64,000 nucleotides of DNA from Limnothrix sp. FACHB-406 (lineage in GTDB: Bacteria > Cyanobacteriota > Cyanobacteriia > CACIAM-69d): NCBI RefSeq assembly GCF_014698235.1, contig NZ_JACJSP010000001.1, positions 1-64,000 of the forward strand, in the 5' to 3' direction. The notes under the pieces are model-generated. The model ran no database searches, was not told where the DNA came from, and worked only from the letters and a program-made list of their open reading frames with translations. Shown here piece after piece: positions 36,447 through 50,926 of the stretch (positions within the stretch are counted from its first letter, which is position 1; every line of letters starts with the position of its first letter). A program made the translations under genes and the position numbers.

Positions 36447-39400
36447 CTAAACCTCATCATCTTCGTCATAGAACCGGGTGGAAAAAACAGGTTCAGACAT
36501 CTTGCTCGTGGGAATCAGGGGCGGCTGTTCTGGGTCGAGGGAGTCGAGGGCGGGCAAATCAACCACCGTGGGAATGATCGGGGGGTCGGTGGTTGCGTCC
36601 TTTGCCATGTCCGCCGGGGCATCCAAGTCCCGATCGGCTACCGTAACGGCAAAGTTATCCCGATCGCCCGCTTCATCTCGATCGAGCGGTTCTTGATCAA
36701 GCGGGTCAATTGCTGGGGGATTGAGCACCTCGGGGAGGGTTGACGGCTGTGGTGGGTTTGGCTCCGAATCGGTCGCTTCGGTCGCTTCGTCGGGATGCGC
36801 CGTGGGCCGATCGCTGGCCCGTCGAAACACCAAGTTGGTTTGACCATTCACCTCGATCGCTTCCACCTCGATCGTGTCGCCTTCGGTGAATGCGCCGGCC
36901 AGGATTTGATCGGCGATCGGGTTTTCCAATTCCTTTTGGATGGCTCGCTTCAGGGGGCGGGCCCCATACACCGGGTCGTAGCCCACATCGGCAATGTAGG
37001 TTTTGGCCGATTCAGACAGGGCGATCGCAATTTTTTGATCGGCCAACAATCGCTCAATTCGCTTCATTTGAATGGACACGATTTGGCGCAAATTCCCCTT
37101 CGAGAGGGCTTCAAAAATAATCGTTTCATCCACCCGATTCAAAAACTCGGGGCGGAAGTGCGATCGCAAAGCCTTCAACACCCGATCGCGCATTTCGTCA
37201 TAGCCTTCCTCTTCCAGGCTAGATTTCAAAATATGCTCGCTGCCCAGATTACTGGTCATGATCAAAATGGTGTTCCGGAAATCCGCCACACGCCCTTGGC
37301 CATCCGTTAAGCGCCCATCATCCAGCACTTGCAGCAAGATATTAAAAATATCCGGGTGCGCCTTCTCCACTTCATCAAACAAAATCACGGAATAGGGATG
37401 CCGCCGCACTGCATCAGTGAGCTGGCCACCCGCTTCATAGCCCACATATCCCGGCGGCGCACCCACCAACCGCAACACATTTTGCTTCTCCATATATTCG
37501 GACATATCAATCCGAATCATGGCATCTTCGCTATCAAATAGCAGCTCCGCCAAGGCGCGGGCTAATTCTGTTTTGCCGACCCCCGTGGGCCCCAAAAACA
37601 GGAAGGAACCGATCGGGCGGCCCGGGTCTTTCATGCCAGCGCGGGCCCGGCGAATGGCGGCGGCCACGGCGGTGATCGCCTCCTGTTGGCCAATCACGCG
37701 ATCGTGTAAATAGCGCTCCAGTTGCAAAAGTTTTTGGCGCTCCGATTCCATCAACCGATTAACCGGAATGCCAGTCCATTTCGCCACCACTTCCGCAATA
37801 TCCGCTTCCGTGACCTGCTCTCGCAACATGGGCACGGCCATTTGCGTTTGGATGGCCAACAATTGGGATTCTTTAGCGGCTCGTTCCTCTTGAATACGCT
37901 CTAGGTCACCATACTTAAGCTGGGCTGCCAAATTGAGATCATAGTCCCGTTCCGCTTGTTCAACTTGTTTTTGCAGGGTGCTTTCTTGCTCTTTCAAATT
38001 GCCAATTTCATCGAGCAATTCTTTCTCACCCCGCCACTGTTGATCCAGCTCCGTTTGTTGACTCTGAAGGGTGCTAATTTCAGCTTCAATGCGCAGCAGT
38101 CGATCGCGCGAGGCTGTTTCGCCCTGCAAGGACAACCGCTCCATTTCCAATTGCCGTAGCCGCCGTTCGATCGTCTCCAGCTCCACCGGCTTGGAGGTGA
38201 TTTCCATTTTTAATTTGGCGGCCGCTTCGTCCACCACATCGATCGCCTTATCGGGCAAGAATCGATCGGGAATATAGCGATTAGACAGTTGGGTGGCCGC
38301 CACCAACGCCGCATCGGAAATCTTCACCCCATGGTGAACTTCGTAGCGCTCCTTCAGGCCACGCAGGATCGAAACCGTCACGTCGATCGTCGGTTCTTCC
38401 ACCAAAACCTGTTGGAATCGCCGTTCCAGGGCCGGATCCTTTTCCACATGGGTGCGATATTCATCGAGGGTGGTGGCTCCAATGCACCGCAGTTCCCCCC
38501 GCGCCAACATGGGTTTCAGTAGGCTGCCCGCGTCCATGGCGCTGCTTTGGCCCGATCCCGTGCCGATGATGGTGTGCAGCTCATCGATGAACAGCACCAC
38601 GGAGCCGCCCGAGTGGGTCACGGCCCGCAAGACCGATCGCAGTCGTTCCTCAAATTCCCCCCGAAATTTGGCTCCGGCGATCAGGCTGCCCATGTCCAGC
38701 ACAATTAACCGCCGATTTTTGAGGGATTCCGGCACATCCCCATTCACAATCCGTTGGGCCAAGCCTTCCACCACGGCGGTTTTGCCCACGCCCGGCTCCC
38801 CAATCAACACCGGGTTATTTTTGCTGCGGCGTGAGAGCACCTGAATCACGCGGCGAATTTCCTCGTCGCGTCCAATTACCGGATCTAATTTGCCGGCCCG
38901 GGCTTGTTCGGTCAGGTCGCGTCCAAAGCGCTCCAGGGCTTCCAGGGGATCTTCTTCTTTGCTCACGCTGTCGCGGGCGGGGCCAGTGGCTTCGCTCGAT
39001 CGCTCCTGGGCCTTGATGGCGCTGCGAATTTCTCGAATGGCCGCTTCCACATCCTGGGGATCGACCCGTAGCGATCGCAGAATTTTGCGCCCCACCCGAT
39101 CGTCATCGGCAAAGGCCAACAGCAGGTGATCAATGCCAATTTCCCGATCGCCCCAGGATTCCCGAGCCACATCAGCCCGATCGAGCAGGGCATCTAACCC
39201 CCGCCCCAGATAGAGCTGGTCACCCGCGCCGCCCCGGGGTTGCCGCTGGCCAAAATTTTCCAACTGCCGCGCCACCTGGGCCGGATCCAGTTGGGCCCGC
39301 TCCAACACCACCGCCGCCGTGTCGTTAATTTCCAGCAGAGCCAAGATCACATGCTCCACCTCCAGGTTCTGCTGGCGCATCCGGCGGGCCACTTCTTGGG

Positions 39401-39458
39401 AATTAACGATCGCTTCCCAGGCTTTTTCGGTGAATTGATTGGGGTCGGTGGGCTGCAT
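36447..39458 (-). CDS. clpB: ClpB-type AAA+ disaggregase with acidic C-terminal extension
   Basis: A 1003-residue ClpB; typical ClpB proteins have about 860-880. Order: Clp-N repeats (residues 1-150), NBD1 with GEPGVGKT (220-227) and [13 protein letters not shown], a coiled-coil middle domain (about 405-530, [20 protein letters not shown]), NBD2 with GPTGVGKT (near 620), [13 protein letters not shown], and the C-domain ending [11 protein letters not shown]. There follows a 122-residue acidic, Pro/Asp-rich tail (882-1003) ending FYDEDDEV. The pore loop reads [18 protein letters not shown]. ClpB threads aggregated protein with DnaK; many cyanobacteria have two ClpB genes, and this could be the ClpBII type. 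The tail is not part of the normal fold. No CIRCE element was found upstream. Confidence 0.92.
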   Translation of the reverse strand: MQPTDPNQFTEKAWEAIVNSQEVARRMRQQNLEVEHVILALLEINDTAAVVLERAQLDPAQVARQLENFGQRQPRGGAGDQLYLGRGLDALLDRADVARESWGDREIGIDHLLLAFADDDRVGRKILRSLRVDPQDVEAAIREIRSAIKAQERSSEATGPARDSVSKEEDPLEALERFGRDLTEQARAGKLDPVIGRDEEIRRVIQVLSRRSKNNPVLIGEPGVGKTAVVEGLAQRIVNGDVPESLKNRRLIVLDMGSLIAGAKFRGEFEERLRSVLRAVTHSGGSVVLFIDELHTIIGTGSGQSSAMDAGSLLKPMLARGELRCIGATTLDEYRTHVEKDPALERRFQQVLVEEPTIDVTVSILRGLKERYEVHHGVKISDAALVAATQLSNRYIPDRFLPDKAIDVVDEAAAKLKMEITSKPVELETIERRLRQLEMERLSLQGETASRDRLLRIEAEISTLQSQQTELDQQWRGEKELLDEIGNLKEQESTLQKQVEQAERDYDLNLAAQLKYGDLERIQEERAAKESQLLAIQTQMAVPMLREQVTEADIAEVVAKWTGIPVNRLMESERQKLLQLERYLHDRVIGQQEAITAVAAAIRRARAGMKDPGRPIGSFLFLGPTGVGKTELARALAELLFDSEDAMIRIDMSEYMEKQNVLRLVGAPPGYVGYEAGGQLTDAVRRHPYSVILFDEVEKAHPDIFNILLQVLDDGRLTDGQGRVADFRNTILIMTSNLGSEHILKSSLEEEGYDEMRDRVLKALRSHFRPEFLNRVDETIIFEALSKGNLRQIVSIQMKRIERLLADQKIAIALSESAKTYIADVGYDPVYGARPLKRAIQKELENPIADQILAGAFTEGDTIEVEAIEVNGQTNLVFRRASDRPTAHPDEATEATDSEPNPPQPSTLPEVLNPPAIDPLDQEPLDRDEAGDRDNFAVTVADRDLDAPADMAKDATTDPPIIPTVVDLPALDSLDPEQPPLIPTSKMSEPVFSTRFYDEDDEV

Positions 39459-39537
39459 GGATGGCGCTAGGAAAAGTGAGCATGGCCCGATCGTAGTCGA
39501 TCGGGAGTGCCTACGAGGACGTTGGCTATTTTAGGGG

Positions 39538-40644
39538 TTAATCAACAGCCTGAAGACAAGTTTGGGCGAGCTGCTCCGCTTGGGCCGGGTCGATCGACTC
39601 AGGCGTTGCCAAGACCTGGCCGTTCAGGCCGCTCCCTTGCCAATAGTCCACAAACTCTGGCGCAGCACCGCAGAGGATCCAGCACGAGGGCGTTGCTTGG
39701 CCATAGGCGGTGATGGTTTCGATCGCCAGGGAAAACCCACCGGCCTTGAATTTGGGGTTCAAATCCCCGTCATATTCAAACTTGCTCAACATCAACTGCA
39801 CGGCCCGCAAGGCTCGGGCATCAAACCCGGGCGCATCGGTCAAGGTACGGGCCCGAAACACCGGTCGCAAGGTTCGGAAAGGAATGCGCACCGTTTGCCA
39901 AATGTTGTAGACCGTATCAAAAGAGGCGCAGTAGCCAATGCCGTCCCAGCGAGATTCCGCACGCAAAATCAGCTTGTAGCGTTGGCCATCGCCCTTAATG
40001 CGCAATTCCAACCCCTCAAAGGCCGACAGATTAATCGGTTCCTGAAAATTGCGGGTGCGAATGGAGGCAAACCCCCCGGAATTGTCGGTGGAAACATTGC
40101 CCGCAAACAGGCCATACCCACTAAACAGACGCAGATCGCTGCTGCTGACTCCGCCCATCACCACATCGTCGATCGCCCCCCAAACTTGGGCCAGTTCGGG
40201 GCTGGGTTGCCGAAAATCACAAACCATTTGCGGCGCTCGTTGGGGCGCTCGGGTCGCTTGAGCCGCGCGATCGACCCAGGCTTCGGGGGCCGCCGCTCCA
40301 AAAATCAAAATTGCCGCCGCCTGTTCGATCGGCGCTTCAGCCCATTGCTCAAGGGTCAGCCAATGGAGTTGGGGATCGGCCGGGAGCCGGGCCCGATCAA
40401 CTCCCAAGGCCCAAACCTGATAGTTCCGTTGCAAGAGCAAGCGCACCACCCGCCGGCCCACATCCCCACAAGCCCCCCACACCAGGGCGATCGGGCGCGC
40501 AGTCTGGGCTAAAGACGGTTCCATCCAATCCACCTTGGCCTGTGTCCCCATCAGTTTTTGTACCCAACCAAAATCACCAATCACGGGAAACACCCCAAAA
40601 TAGCGCAGGGTGCTGACGAATCGATCAAATGCCCAAGTTGCCAT
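39538..40644 (-). CDS. CIA30-domain protein with short Rossmann-like N-terminus
   Basis: A 368-residue protein. Residues about 50-130 begin a dinucleotide-binding fold (IALVWGACGDVGRRVVRLLLQRNYQVWALG, with WGACGDVGRR in place of GATGGVGRR), but it is cut short. Residues about 145-320 are a CIA30/NDUFAF1-like domain: FRQPSPELAQVWGAIDDVVMGGVSSSDL, GLFAGNVSTDNSGGFASIRT and GLELRIKGDGQRYKLILR. Cyanobacterial and plant homologues often join a full SDR domain to CIA30. NDUFAF1 is a complex I assembly factor; in cyanobacteria a role with NDH-1 is only inferred. The ATG at 40644 has no clear ribosome binding site. Confidence 0.82.
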   Translation of the reverse strand: MATWAFDRFVSTLRYFGVFPVIGDFGWVQKLMGTQAKVDWMEPSLAQTARPIALVWGACGDVGRRVVRLLLQRNYQVWALGVDRARLPADPQLHWLTLEQWAEAPIEQAAAILIFGAAAPEAWVDRAAQATRAPQRAPQMVCDFRQPSPELAQVWGAIDDVVMGGVSSSDLRLFSGYGLFAGNVSTDNSGGFASIRTRNFQEPINLSAFEGLELRIKGDGQRYKLILRAESRWDGIGYCASFDTVYNIWQTVRIPFRTLRPVFRARTLTDAPGFDARALRAVQLMLSKFEYDGDLNPKFKAGGFSLAIETITAYGQATPSCWILCGAAPEFVDYWQGSGLNGQVLATPESIDPAQAEQLAQTCLQAVD

Positions 40645-40788
40645 TGGTTTGCGTGGGGTGAATCAACGATTTAGGAAACAATTGGAAACGATTTAGGAAA
40701 AGACTCGATGCAGTGGACTGATTGATCCTGTGAACTGTATTGATCCTAATGATTTCCACCAATGCTTTGCGGAACCATGGGCCGTGAT

Positions 40789-41928
40789 TTAGCCCAATCG
40801 ATGGCGCAACCAAAGGGCCATGAGCGGCAAAGCCACCCGATATCCCAAATCGGGCCCGTAAACCAAGCCCTTTTGTTGCAAGCTGGCCAGGGCCCCTTGC
40901 AGGCCGCCCCCCCGCGAAAGGCGGTGTTTTTGGACATATTCCCGCGCATGGGGGCGATCGGTCGGATCCAACGCCAAACTTTCCAGCAGCCGCACTTGGG
41001 AATCGGGCAGCAACAACAGCAAGGATTCAAACGTGGCCGACAAGTCCTCCACTAACCCGATCGCCGCGCGATCGACCTGCTCTGCCGTAATCGCCACCGG
41101 GGTCGCCGTTGATCGGCCCCGTTGCCCCGCCAACACATCAAGCCAAATCCGCCGGGCCAGGGCGATCGACTCGCCAAAATGGCCCCCCGCATTCAGGGCA
41201 AACCGTCGAATCGCCTCTGGAGTCCAATGCAACCCCAGCCGATCGCTCCGTTCCCGCAACCAGGGTTCCAACTCCGCCGCCGACAGGGGAGGCAGCAACA
41301 AAATTGCCAAATTGTGATCGGTGACCCACTCATCGGCCGTTGTCGCAATCAGGGCATAGCTCACTCGGGTTTGTCGCTGAATTTCGGCCCGCAAATATTG
41401 CTCCCAGCGCCCGTCACGATCCCATGACCTAAGGTGGGGTAAGTTTGCCAAAACCATCACCACTCGATAGTTCAGCCCATCGGCTAACTGTTGGGGCAAG
41501 GCCAGCAAAGATTGAAAACTCGCCCATCGATCGGCCGTGGGCGGCAACCGCAGTTCCGGCCGATGACCCCAGCGGATGGCGGCCCCCATGGTTTCGGCCC
41601 AGCGTTGCAGGGTTTGGCGCTCCCGTTCTTGGCGGCAGGCTTGCAAAATACCCGTGGCCAAGCAGTCCACCAATCGCTCCGGACTCACGGCCCGCAAGCA
41701 ATCAATTTCCATGACTTGGGCCCCCAAGCTGGCGGCCGCATAGGTCAAAAGGGTGCGCCGACCAATGCCCGGCACTCCGGCCAACAGCACGTCGCCATCC
41801 GCTTGCAGAATTTGACACAACTGCTCCCGATCGCTCACGCGGCCCACCAAATAGGGCGGAATAAAGGGATTCAGCGGGGGGCGATCGGGAAATGCATTCG
41901 CAGCCGCCACGGGCGAAAGGATGACCAT
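40789..41928 (-). CDS. AAA/STAND-like ATPase with altered Walker A
   Basis: A 379-residue protein from ATG 41928, preceded by GAGG. NPFIPPYLVGRVSDREQLCQ leads into VLLAGVPGIGRRTLLTYAAA, where the Walker A lysine and following Ser/Thr (GKT/S) are Arg-Arg. YRVVMVLANLPHL occupies the Walker B position without an acidic DD pair. Then LIATTADEWV resembles sensor 1, and LLPPLSAAELEPWLRER and a small helical lid follow; the C-terminus (VRLLESLALD...LQGALASLQQKGLVY) is winged-helix-like. This is the layout of ORC/Cdc6-like or STAND ATPases, but nucleotide hydrolysis looks doubtful. It is divergent from the PacL-like ATPase gene. Confidence 0.72.
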   Translation of the reverse strand: MVILSPVAAANAFPDRPPLNPFIPPYLVGRVSDREQLCQILQADGDVLLAGVPGIGRRTLLTYAAASLGAQVMEIDCLRAVSPERLVDCLATGILQACRQERERQTLQRWAETMGAAIRWGHRPELRLPPTADRWASFQSLLALPQQLADGLNYRVVMVLANLPHLRSWDRDGRWEQYLRAEIQRQTRVSYALIATTADEWVTDHNLAILLLPPLSAAELEPWLRERSDRLGLHWTPEAIRRFALNAGGHFGESIALARRIWLDVLAGQRGRSTATPVAITAEQVDRAAIGLVEDLSATFESLLLLLPDSQVRLLESLALDPTDRPHAREYVQKHRLSRGGGLQGALASLQQKGLVYGPDLGYRVALPLMALWLRHRLG

Positions 41929-41988
41929 TTTCACAACCTCAGCCAAACCAGTGACGGACTTCAATCAAGATCGATTGCGATCCTGATA

Positions 41989-42005
41989 GCACTATATAAT
42001 AGTGC
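41989..42005. promoter_or_regulatory. 17-bp inverted repeat containing TATAAT, between divergent genes
   Basis: GCACTAT-ATA-ATAGTGC is a perfect 7-bp inverted repeat with a 3-bp centre. TATAAT (41995-42000) within it could be a -10 box for the PacL-like gene 162 bases downstream; TTGCGA upstream (41975-41980) is at a short 14-bp spacing. The same sequence lies 61 bases before the AAA gene's start. A repressor bound here could control both genes. Confidence 0.5.
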
Positions 42006-42161
42006 CAGCCGATCCCGCTGACTCATCTCGCCTTAGGGGATCGCAATTTTTAGCGACCAACGCGACCAAAGCCCATTTGCAAATTTTCTGATCCCAAACC
42101 CCGCGATCGCCCACCATCCCACTAGAGCGATCGGGTTTGGTCACCCACCCCCTCCAGATCT

Positions 42162-45134
42162 ATGACTATTGACTCTCCTGCCCGCACGGCCACCCCCAAC
42201 GCGGCGGCAGCCAAGCCCGTGGCCTGGCATTCCCTGGATCCACAAGCCGCGATCGAGCAGTTGCAAGCCCGACCCGAAACCGGCCTCAGTTCCGCCGAAG
42301 TGCGCGATCGGCTGGCCCAATACGGGCCCAACGAACTTGATGACGGCGGTGGCCGCAGCGTTTGGGAAATTCTGTTGGGTCAGTTTGGCGACATCATGTT
42401 GCTGATGCTGATCGGGGTTGCCTTTGTGTCCGCCGGCCTGGATTTGTTTGAAGGTTGGCAAAGCACCCAACAGGCCAACCTCAGCTTGGCGGAAGGCTTC
42501 CAACAGGGCAAATTTCCCTTTCCCAAGGATGCCTTGGCCATCTTTGTGATCGTGATTTTGAACGGCACGTTGGGCTATTTGCAGGAGAGTCGGGCCGAAA
42601 AAGCCCTATCCGCCCTCAAAAAATTGTCATCCCCCCGAGTTCGGGTGCAGCGAGATCAGCAAATCTTGGAAGTGGATGCCAAGGAACTGGTTCCCGGCGA
42701 TGTGATGTTGATTGAAGCCGGAAACCAGGTGGCCGCCGATGGCCGAATTTTGGAACTGGCCAATCTGCAAATTCAAGAAGCCGCCTTGACCGGGGAAGCC
42801 CATGCGGTGGATAAGCAGGTGAATTTGACCCTGGATCCGGAAACATCCCTGGGCGATCGCCTCAACCTGGTGTTTCAAGGCACGGAAGTGATTCAGGGCC
42901 GCGGCAAGGTGCTGGTCACGGAAACCGGAATGCGGACGGAACTGGGCAAAATTGCCACCATGATCCAGTCCGTGGAAGCGGAAGAAACCCCCCTGCAACA
43001 ACGGATGGAGCAGTTGGGCAAGGCCCTGGTCACTGGCTCCATGGTGTTGGTGGTGCTGGTGGTGGTGGGTGGAACCTTTGCCCTGGGCTGGGAAAACTTC
43101 CGCAAGCTGTTGGAAGTGTCCCTCAGTATGGCGGTGGCCGTGGTTCCGGAAGGATTGCCCGCCGTAATTACCGTGACGTTGGCCTTGGGAACGCAGCGGA
43201 TGGTGCGCCGCCATGCCCTGATTCGCAAGCTACCGGCCGTGGAAACCCTTGGCTCGGTCACCACCATTTGTTCCGACAAAACCGGGACGCTGACCCAAAA
43301 CAAGATGATTGTGCAGGCCCTAGAACTGTGCGATCGCTCCGTGCGGGTCACGGGCCAAGGGTACGAACCCTTCGGCTCTCTGCAACCGGTGGATGCGACG
43401 GGCCCAGTGGGTGAGCCGATCGCCGCCGAAACCTTGGCCCAGGAAGCGCCGGACGTATATTTGCTGCTGTCGGCCTGCGTGCTCTGTAACGATGCCATTT
43501 TGCAGTGCGACAAAACCGTAACCGATCGGGGCAAGTCGCCTTGGATGATCATTGGTGACCCCACCGAAGGAGGGCTGTTGGCCCTGGCCGGCAAAGGCAA
43601 CCTGAGCCAAGAAGAGTGGACGAAGCGCTATCCCCGTGCCGCTGAAATTCCGTTTTCGTCCGATCGCAAACGGATGAGCGTGTTTGTGCGCACCGATCAG
43701 GCCGGGCCCCTGTCGTTGACAGCCATCACCGGCCCCGCCAAGGTTTTGATGGCCAGCAAGGGATCGCCAGAATTGTTGCTGGAACGGTGCGATCGCCTTC
43801 AAAGCGGTGTTGAGGCCCGTCCCCTGACCCCAGCCGATCGAGCCGACATCTTGGAGCGCAATAACGAACTGGCCAGCAAAGGGCTACGGGTCTTGGGCTT
43901 GGCCTACAAACCCTTGGATCAACTGCCCCCCGAAGCCAACAATCATTCACCGGAACCGAACGGCTCCGCCACCGACCCCGAACAGAACCTAATTTGGCTC
44001 GGATTGGTGGGCATGATGGACGCGCCGCGCCCCGAAGTGAATGAAGCCGTGGCCCGCTGTCGCATGGCTGGCATTCGCCCAATGATGATTACCGGTGACC
44101 ACCAACTGACCGCCAAAGCGATCGCCCAAGAGTTGGGCATTTCCGCCGAGGGCGATCGGGTCTTGACCGGCACGGAACTGGAAAGGATGACCCAAGGGGA
44201 ACTGGAAGAAGCCGTGGGCCGCGTTTCTGTCTATGCCCGCGTTTCCCCAGAACACAAGCTGCGGATTGTGAAAGCCCTGCAACACCAAGGCAAAATCGCC
44301 GCCATGACCGGCGACGGCGTGAACGACGCGCCCGCCCTCAAACAGGCTAACATCGGCATCGCCATGGGCATCACCGGCACCGATGCCAGCAAAGAAGCCA
44401 GTGACATGGTGCTGCTGGATGACAACTTCGCCACGATCGTTGCCGCCACCGAAGAAGGCCGCGTTGTTTATGACAACATCCGCCGCTTCGTGAAATACAT
44501 CCTCGGCTCCAATATCGGTGAAGTGCTGACGATCGCCAGCGCTCCTCTGATCATCCCCATTTCCCAGGTGGGTGGCGATTTGGTGCCCCTCACGCCCCTG
44601 CAAATTCTGTGGATGAACTTGGTCACCGATGGGTTGCCGGCCTTGGCTCTGGCAATGGAACCCGCTTCCCCGGACGTGATGCAGCGGCCACCCCATGCCC
44701 CCCACGAAGGCATCTTCGCGCGTGGATTGGGGGCCTACATGGTGCGGATCGGGATTGTGTTTGCGGTGGTCACCATCGTTCTCATGGTTTGGTCCTATAA
44801 CTATGCCCAAGGCACTGACCACCCCGAAAGCTGGAAAACCATGGTCTTCACGAGCCTTTGCATTGCCCAGATGGGCCACGCTTTGGCCGTGCGATCGGAC
44901 ACGAAGCTGATTGTGGAAATGAATATGTTCTCCAATCCCTATGTGCTCTGGTCGGTGACGCTCACCACGCTGTTGCAACTGGCGTTGGTTTACCTGCCGC
45001 CGCTGCAATCTTTCTTTGGCACTTCGGCGTTGGATTTCACGGAACTGCTGGTTTGTCTTGGCTTCAGCGCCCTGATTGTGGTTTGGATTGAGGGCGAAAA
45101 GCTGTTCCTCCGTTGGTTCTGGAACAAGCGCTAG
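42162..45134 (+). CDS. Cation-transporting P-type ATPase, PacL/SERCA-like (P2A)
   Basis: A 990-residue P-type ATPase. Motifs in order: actuator [15 protein letters not shown] (TGES has become TGEA), [19 protein letters not shown] in M4, phosphorylation site [15 protein letters not shown] (Asp near 372), [11 protein letters not shown] nucleotide-binding region, [14 protein letters not shown], and [23 protein letters not shown]-terminal membrane helices include [16 protein letters not shown], as in Ca2+-ATPases. It most resembles cyanobacterial PacL, a Ca2+ exporter in the cytoplasmic membrane; Mn2+ or Na+ is also possible. About 70 extra residues near 90-130 ([20 protein letters not shown]) lie between M1 and M2. 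Ends at a clear terminator. Confidence 0.9.
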   Translation: MTIDSPARTATPNAAAAKPVAWHSLDPQAAIEQLQARPETGLSSAEVRDRLAQYGPNELDDGGGRSVWEILLGQFGDIMLLMLIGVAFVSAGLDLFEGWQSTQQANLSLAEGFQQGKFPFPKDALAIFVIVILNGTLGYLQESRAEKALSALKKLSSPRVRVQRDQQILEVDAKELVPGDVMLIEAGNQVAADGRILELANLQIQEAALTGEAHAVDKQVNLTLDPETSLGDRLNLVFQGTEVIQGRGKVLVTETGMRTELGKIATMIQSVEAEETPLQQRMEQLGKALVTGSMVLVVLVVVGGTFALGWENFRKLLEVSLSMAVAVVPEGLPAVITVTLALGTQRMVRRHALIRKLPAVETLGSVTTICSDKTGTLTQNKMIVQALELCDRSVRVTGQGYEPFGSLQPVDATGPVGEPIAAETLAQEAPDVYLLLSACVLCNDAILQCDKTVTDRGKSPWMIIGDPTEGGLLALAGKGNLSQEEWTKRYPRAAEIPFSSDRKRMSVFVRTDQAGPLSLTAITGPAKVLMASKGSPELLLERCDRLQSGVEARPLTPADRADILERNNELASKGLRVLGLAYKPLDQLPPEANNHSPEPNGSATDPEQNLIWLGLVGMMDAPRPEVNEAVARCRMAGIRPMMITGDHQLTAKAIAQELGISAEGDRVLTGTELERMTQGELEEAVGRVSVYARVSPEHKLRIVKALQHQGKIAAMTGDGVNDAPALKQANIGIAMGITGTDASKEASDMVLLDDNFATIVAATEEGRVVYDNIRRFVKYILGSNIGEVLTIASAPLIIPISQVGGDLVPLTPLQILWMNLVTDGLPALALAMEPASPDVMQRPPHAPHEGIFARGLGAYMVRIGIVFAVVTIVLMVWSYNYAQGTDHPESWKTMVFTSLCIAQMGHALAVRSDTKLIVEMNMFSNPYVLWSVTLTTLLQLALVYLPPLQSFFGTSALDFTELLVCLGFSALIVVWIEGEKLFLRWFWNKR

Positions 45135-45192
45135 GCGATCGGCATTCAGCCGCAAGCAGTGAAATTACTGAAATCACTGGCATGAGCATGAT

Positions 45193-45217
45193 GGGGGGCG
45201 ATCGCTCCCCTTTTTTT
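45193..45217 (+). terminator. Rho-independent terminator after the P-type ATPase
   Basis: GGGGGGC-GATCGC-TCCCC type stem (four G-C pairs, a G-T wobble, then the inner GC pairs around GATC) followed by seven T residues. As at 1896-1921, the loop is a HIP1 core. Confidence 0.8.
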
Positions 45218-45594
45218 ATGGCTTGTTTTTAATGGCTGGTGGCGACCAAGGCCCAAAGCACGATCACCGCGAGCAGAATCACCTCCCTGAAGACAGCGGC
45301 CGGTGATCAAAAAATTGCTAAATGTAACGCGATCGCGCCAGTCTTCAGGTCTGCTGAACTGAAAGTTTAGATTTCTTTATCAATTCATGACCAATCACTG
45401 ACATTCCTGATCATGATCTTGTCAGCAATCTTGAACACCCAAATGGCTCCATAGCAGGATTTCTGGCAAAAATTGCCTAAAATTCCCATTTTTAATTCTT
45501 TACTTACAGCAAAAAAGATTTATGAATAACGCTTTACGAAGTCAGTAGAATAGCAACATCCATAAGGCAGTAAGTATTCTTGCTCACCACCATC
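45218..45594. other. AT-rich spacer upstream of ndhD
   Basis: The spacer carries a stretch (45360-45580) markedly richer in A and T than the flanking genes. A TAGAAT at 45546-45551 may be a -10 box, with no well-spaced -35. It probably holds the ndhD promoter and leader. No gene seen. Confidence 0.45.
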
Positions 45595-47274
45595 ATGGCG
45601 GATCATTTTCCCTGGCTGACCGCGATCATTCTGTTTCCGCTGATCGCGGCCTTCCTGATTCCCCTCCTCCCCGATCGCAACGGCAAAACCGTCCGCTGGT
45701 TCGCACTCAGCGTCGGCGTATTGGACTTTCTATTGATGGTCTATACGTTCTGGACGCACTACGACTCCAGCAACTCCAGCTTCCAACTGGTTGAAAAATA
45801 TCCCTGGCTGCCGCAAATCGGCTTTAGCTGGGCCGTCTCCGTTGACGGCATCTCGATGCCCCTTGTTCTGTTGGCTGGATTCGTCACCACGTTGGCCATG
45901 TGGGCCTCCTGGCAGGTCGATCGCAAGCCCCGGTTGTTCTATTTCCTGATGTTGGTGCTCTATGCAGCCCAAGTCGGGGTGTTCGTGGCCCAAGACCTGC
46001 TGCTGCTCTTCATTCAGTGGGAATTGGAACTGGTTCCGGTGTATCTACTGGTTTCCATTTGGGGCGGTCAAAAGCGCCGCTACGCCGCCACCAAGTTTCT
46101 GATTTACACCGCTGCCGCTTCGATCTTTATCTTGGTTGCTGGTTTGGCCTTGGCCCTGTCCGGCGACGGCCCCGTCACCTTTGACATCGCAGACTTGGCC
46201 CTCAAGAACTATTCCTTGGGCTTGGAACTGTTGCTCTATGCGGGTTTGTTGATTGCATTTGGGGTCAAGCTAGCCATTTTCCCCATGCACACTTGGTTGC
46301 CGGATGCCCACGGGGAAGCTTCTGCACCCGTGTCCATGATTCTGGCGGGTGTGCTGTTGAAAATGGGCGGCTATGGGTTGATTCGCCTGAATCTGGAATT
46401 GCTGTCCGATGCCCACATCTACTTCGCACCGGTACTGGCCATTCTGGGGGTGGTGAACATCATTTATGGTGCTTTCGCTTCCTTTGCCCAAACGAATATG
46501 AAGCGCCGCTTGGCCTATTCGTCCGTGTCGCACATGGGCTTTGTGTTGCTGGGCATCGCTTCGTTCACCGACTTGGGGGTCAGCGGCGCAATGCTGCAAA
46601 TGCTGTCCCATGGTCTGATTGCAGCACTGCTGTTCTTCTTGGCGGGTGTGACCTATGACCGCACCCACACCCTGGCGATGGATCAAATGCGCGGCATGGG
46701 TCAACTGATGCCGAAGGTGTTTGCGCTGTTCACGGCGGGGGCGCTGGCTTCCTTGGCGCTGCCGGGGATGAGCGGTTTTGCCAGTGAGCTGGCGGTGTTT
46801 GTTGGGTTCACCAGCAGCGATATCTATAGCTCCACGTTCTGCACGGTGACGGTGTTCTTGGCTGCGGTGGGTGTGATTCTCACGCCGATTTATCTGCTGT
46901 CGATGCTGCGTCAGGTGTTTTACGGCACGAGTGCGGATCTGGCTTGCGAGGTGGGCAATGCGGGCCTGCAAAACCAGGATGTGGAAGGCGCAGTTTGTTT
47001 CGGTACCGATTGCGTGTTGCCGGATCAGGCCGTGTTCCGGGATGCCCGGAAGCGTGAGGTGGCCATTTCGATGGCGTTCCTGATTCCGATCGTGGCGATC
47101 GGGGTGTATCCGCAACTGGCCACGAAGGTCTATGACGTGAAGACGGTGGCCGTGAACTCGCAGGTGCGGGAGTCTTACACGATCGCGAAGGCCAATCCTG
47201 AGTTCTTTGCCCAGGGTCTGTTCCAACGGTCGATCGCCCAGAAGGTGGCTCAGGCTCCGACGCTGGCGGAATAG
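45595..47274 (+). CDS. ndhD: NAD(P)H-quinone oxidoreductase subunit 4 (NdhD)
   Basis: A 559-residue antiporter-like membrane subunit of cyanobacterial NDH-1. About 14 membrane helices; conserved segments include [38 protein letters not shown] (key Glu), [49 protein letters not shown] and [16 protein letters not shown]. The C-terminal tail is long. The respiratory/cyclic-flow paralogues NdhD1 and NdhD2 cannot be told apart here with certainty. NdhD3/NdhD4 of the CO2-uptake complexes are less likely, because no NdhF3/F4, CupA or CupB gene is adjacent. The start is ATG 45595; an in-frame TTG at 45580 is possible. Confidence 0.93.
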   Translation: MADHFPWLTAIILFPLIAAFLIPLLPDRNGKTVRWFALSVGVLDFLLMVYTFWTHYDSSNSSFQLVEKYPWLPQIGFSWAVSVDGISMPLVLLAGFVTTLAMWASWQVDRKPRLFYFLMLVLYAAQVGVFVAQDLLLLFIQWELELVPVYLLVSIWGGQKRRYAATKFLIYTAAASIFILVAGLALALSGDGPVTFDIADLALKNYSLGLELLLYAGLLIAFGVKLAIFPMHTWLPDAHGEASAPVSMILAGVLLKMGGYGLIRLNLELLSDAHIYFAPVLAILGVVNIIYGAFASFAQTNMKRRLAYSSVSHMGFVLLGIASFTDLGVSGAMLQMLSHGLIAALLFFLAGVTYDRTHTLAMDQMRGMGQLMPKVFALFTAGALASLALPGMSGFASELAVFVGFTSSDIYSSTFCTVTVFLAAVGVILTPIYLLSMLRQVFYGTSADLACEVGNAGLQNQDVEGAVCFGTDCVLPDQAVFRDARKREVAISMAFLIPIVAIGVYPQLATKVYDVKTVAVNSQVRESYTIAKANPEFFAQGLFQRSIAQKVAQAPTLAE

Positions 47275-47356
47275 GGCAGTGGAACCGGGTTGGAAAATGC
47301 CCGGTTTCGCCGCTCGGTCAATTCATTGGTTAACTGAGTTAACTGAATAGACTTCG

Positions 47357-47402
47357 ATCGGGGGCGATCGCTATCTCAAGAGGATGGTCGATCGCCCCCG
47401 AT
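47357..47402. terminator. Long 14-bp hairpin between convergent genes
   Basis: ATCGGGGGCGATCG (47357-47370) and its exact reverse complement (47389-47402) enclose an 18-base loop. There is no T run, so this is either a factor-assisted terminator, an RNA-stabilising end for ndhD mRNA, or a repeat. Confidence 0.55.
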
Positions 47403-47463
47403 TCAGTTACCAGATCCGCAAAAATACAGCCCTAAAAAATTACAGATCGAAAAAATACAGATC

Positions 47464-47489
47464 AAAAAAGGGAGCCGATCGACTCCCTT
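47464..47489 (-). terminator. Rho-independent terminator of ilvC
   Basis: On the minus strand, AAGGGAG-TCGATCGG-CTCCCTT is followed by four further T residues, forming a 7-bp stem and six T residues in total across the stem end. It lies about 90 bases after the ilvC stop. Confidence 0.75.
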
Positions 47490-47581
47490 GAAAGCTATCT
47501 TTTCAAGCCGCATCCAGACTCATAAGCCTGGATTAGTCATGATTAATTTGCTAAAGACACCCTAGGAAATTCCTGGGAATC

Positions 47582-50854
<3,273 letters not shown>

Positions 50855-50926
50855 GCTGCTCGCCACTGCAATTCGTAGCCTGCTGAACAGCAAAAATTTT
50901 GATTTGCTTCAACATTGACGGGTCGC

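Larger units (their letters stand above)
47275..47581. other. Spacer between convergent ndhD and ilvC
   Basis: A 307-base gap that contains a long hairpin (47357-47402) and the ilvC terminator (47464-47489). AAAAATACAG is repeated near 47419-47461. No gene seen. Confidence 0.6.

Noticed and set aside
43989-45155. Antisense 388-codon frame over the P-type ATPase
   Set aside because: His/Gln/Gly-rich shadow of the membrane protein codons; no domain, and it runs into the terminator region of the sense gene.
46270-47226. Antisense 318-codon frame over ndhD
   Set aside because: His/Gln/Arg-rich composition, typical of the reverse of hydrophobic codons; no supporting start or domain.
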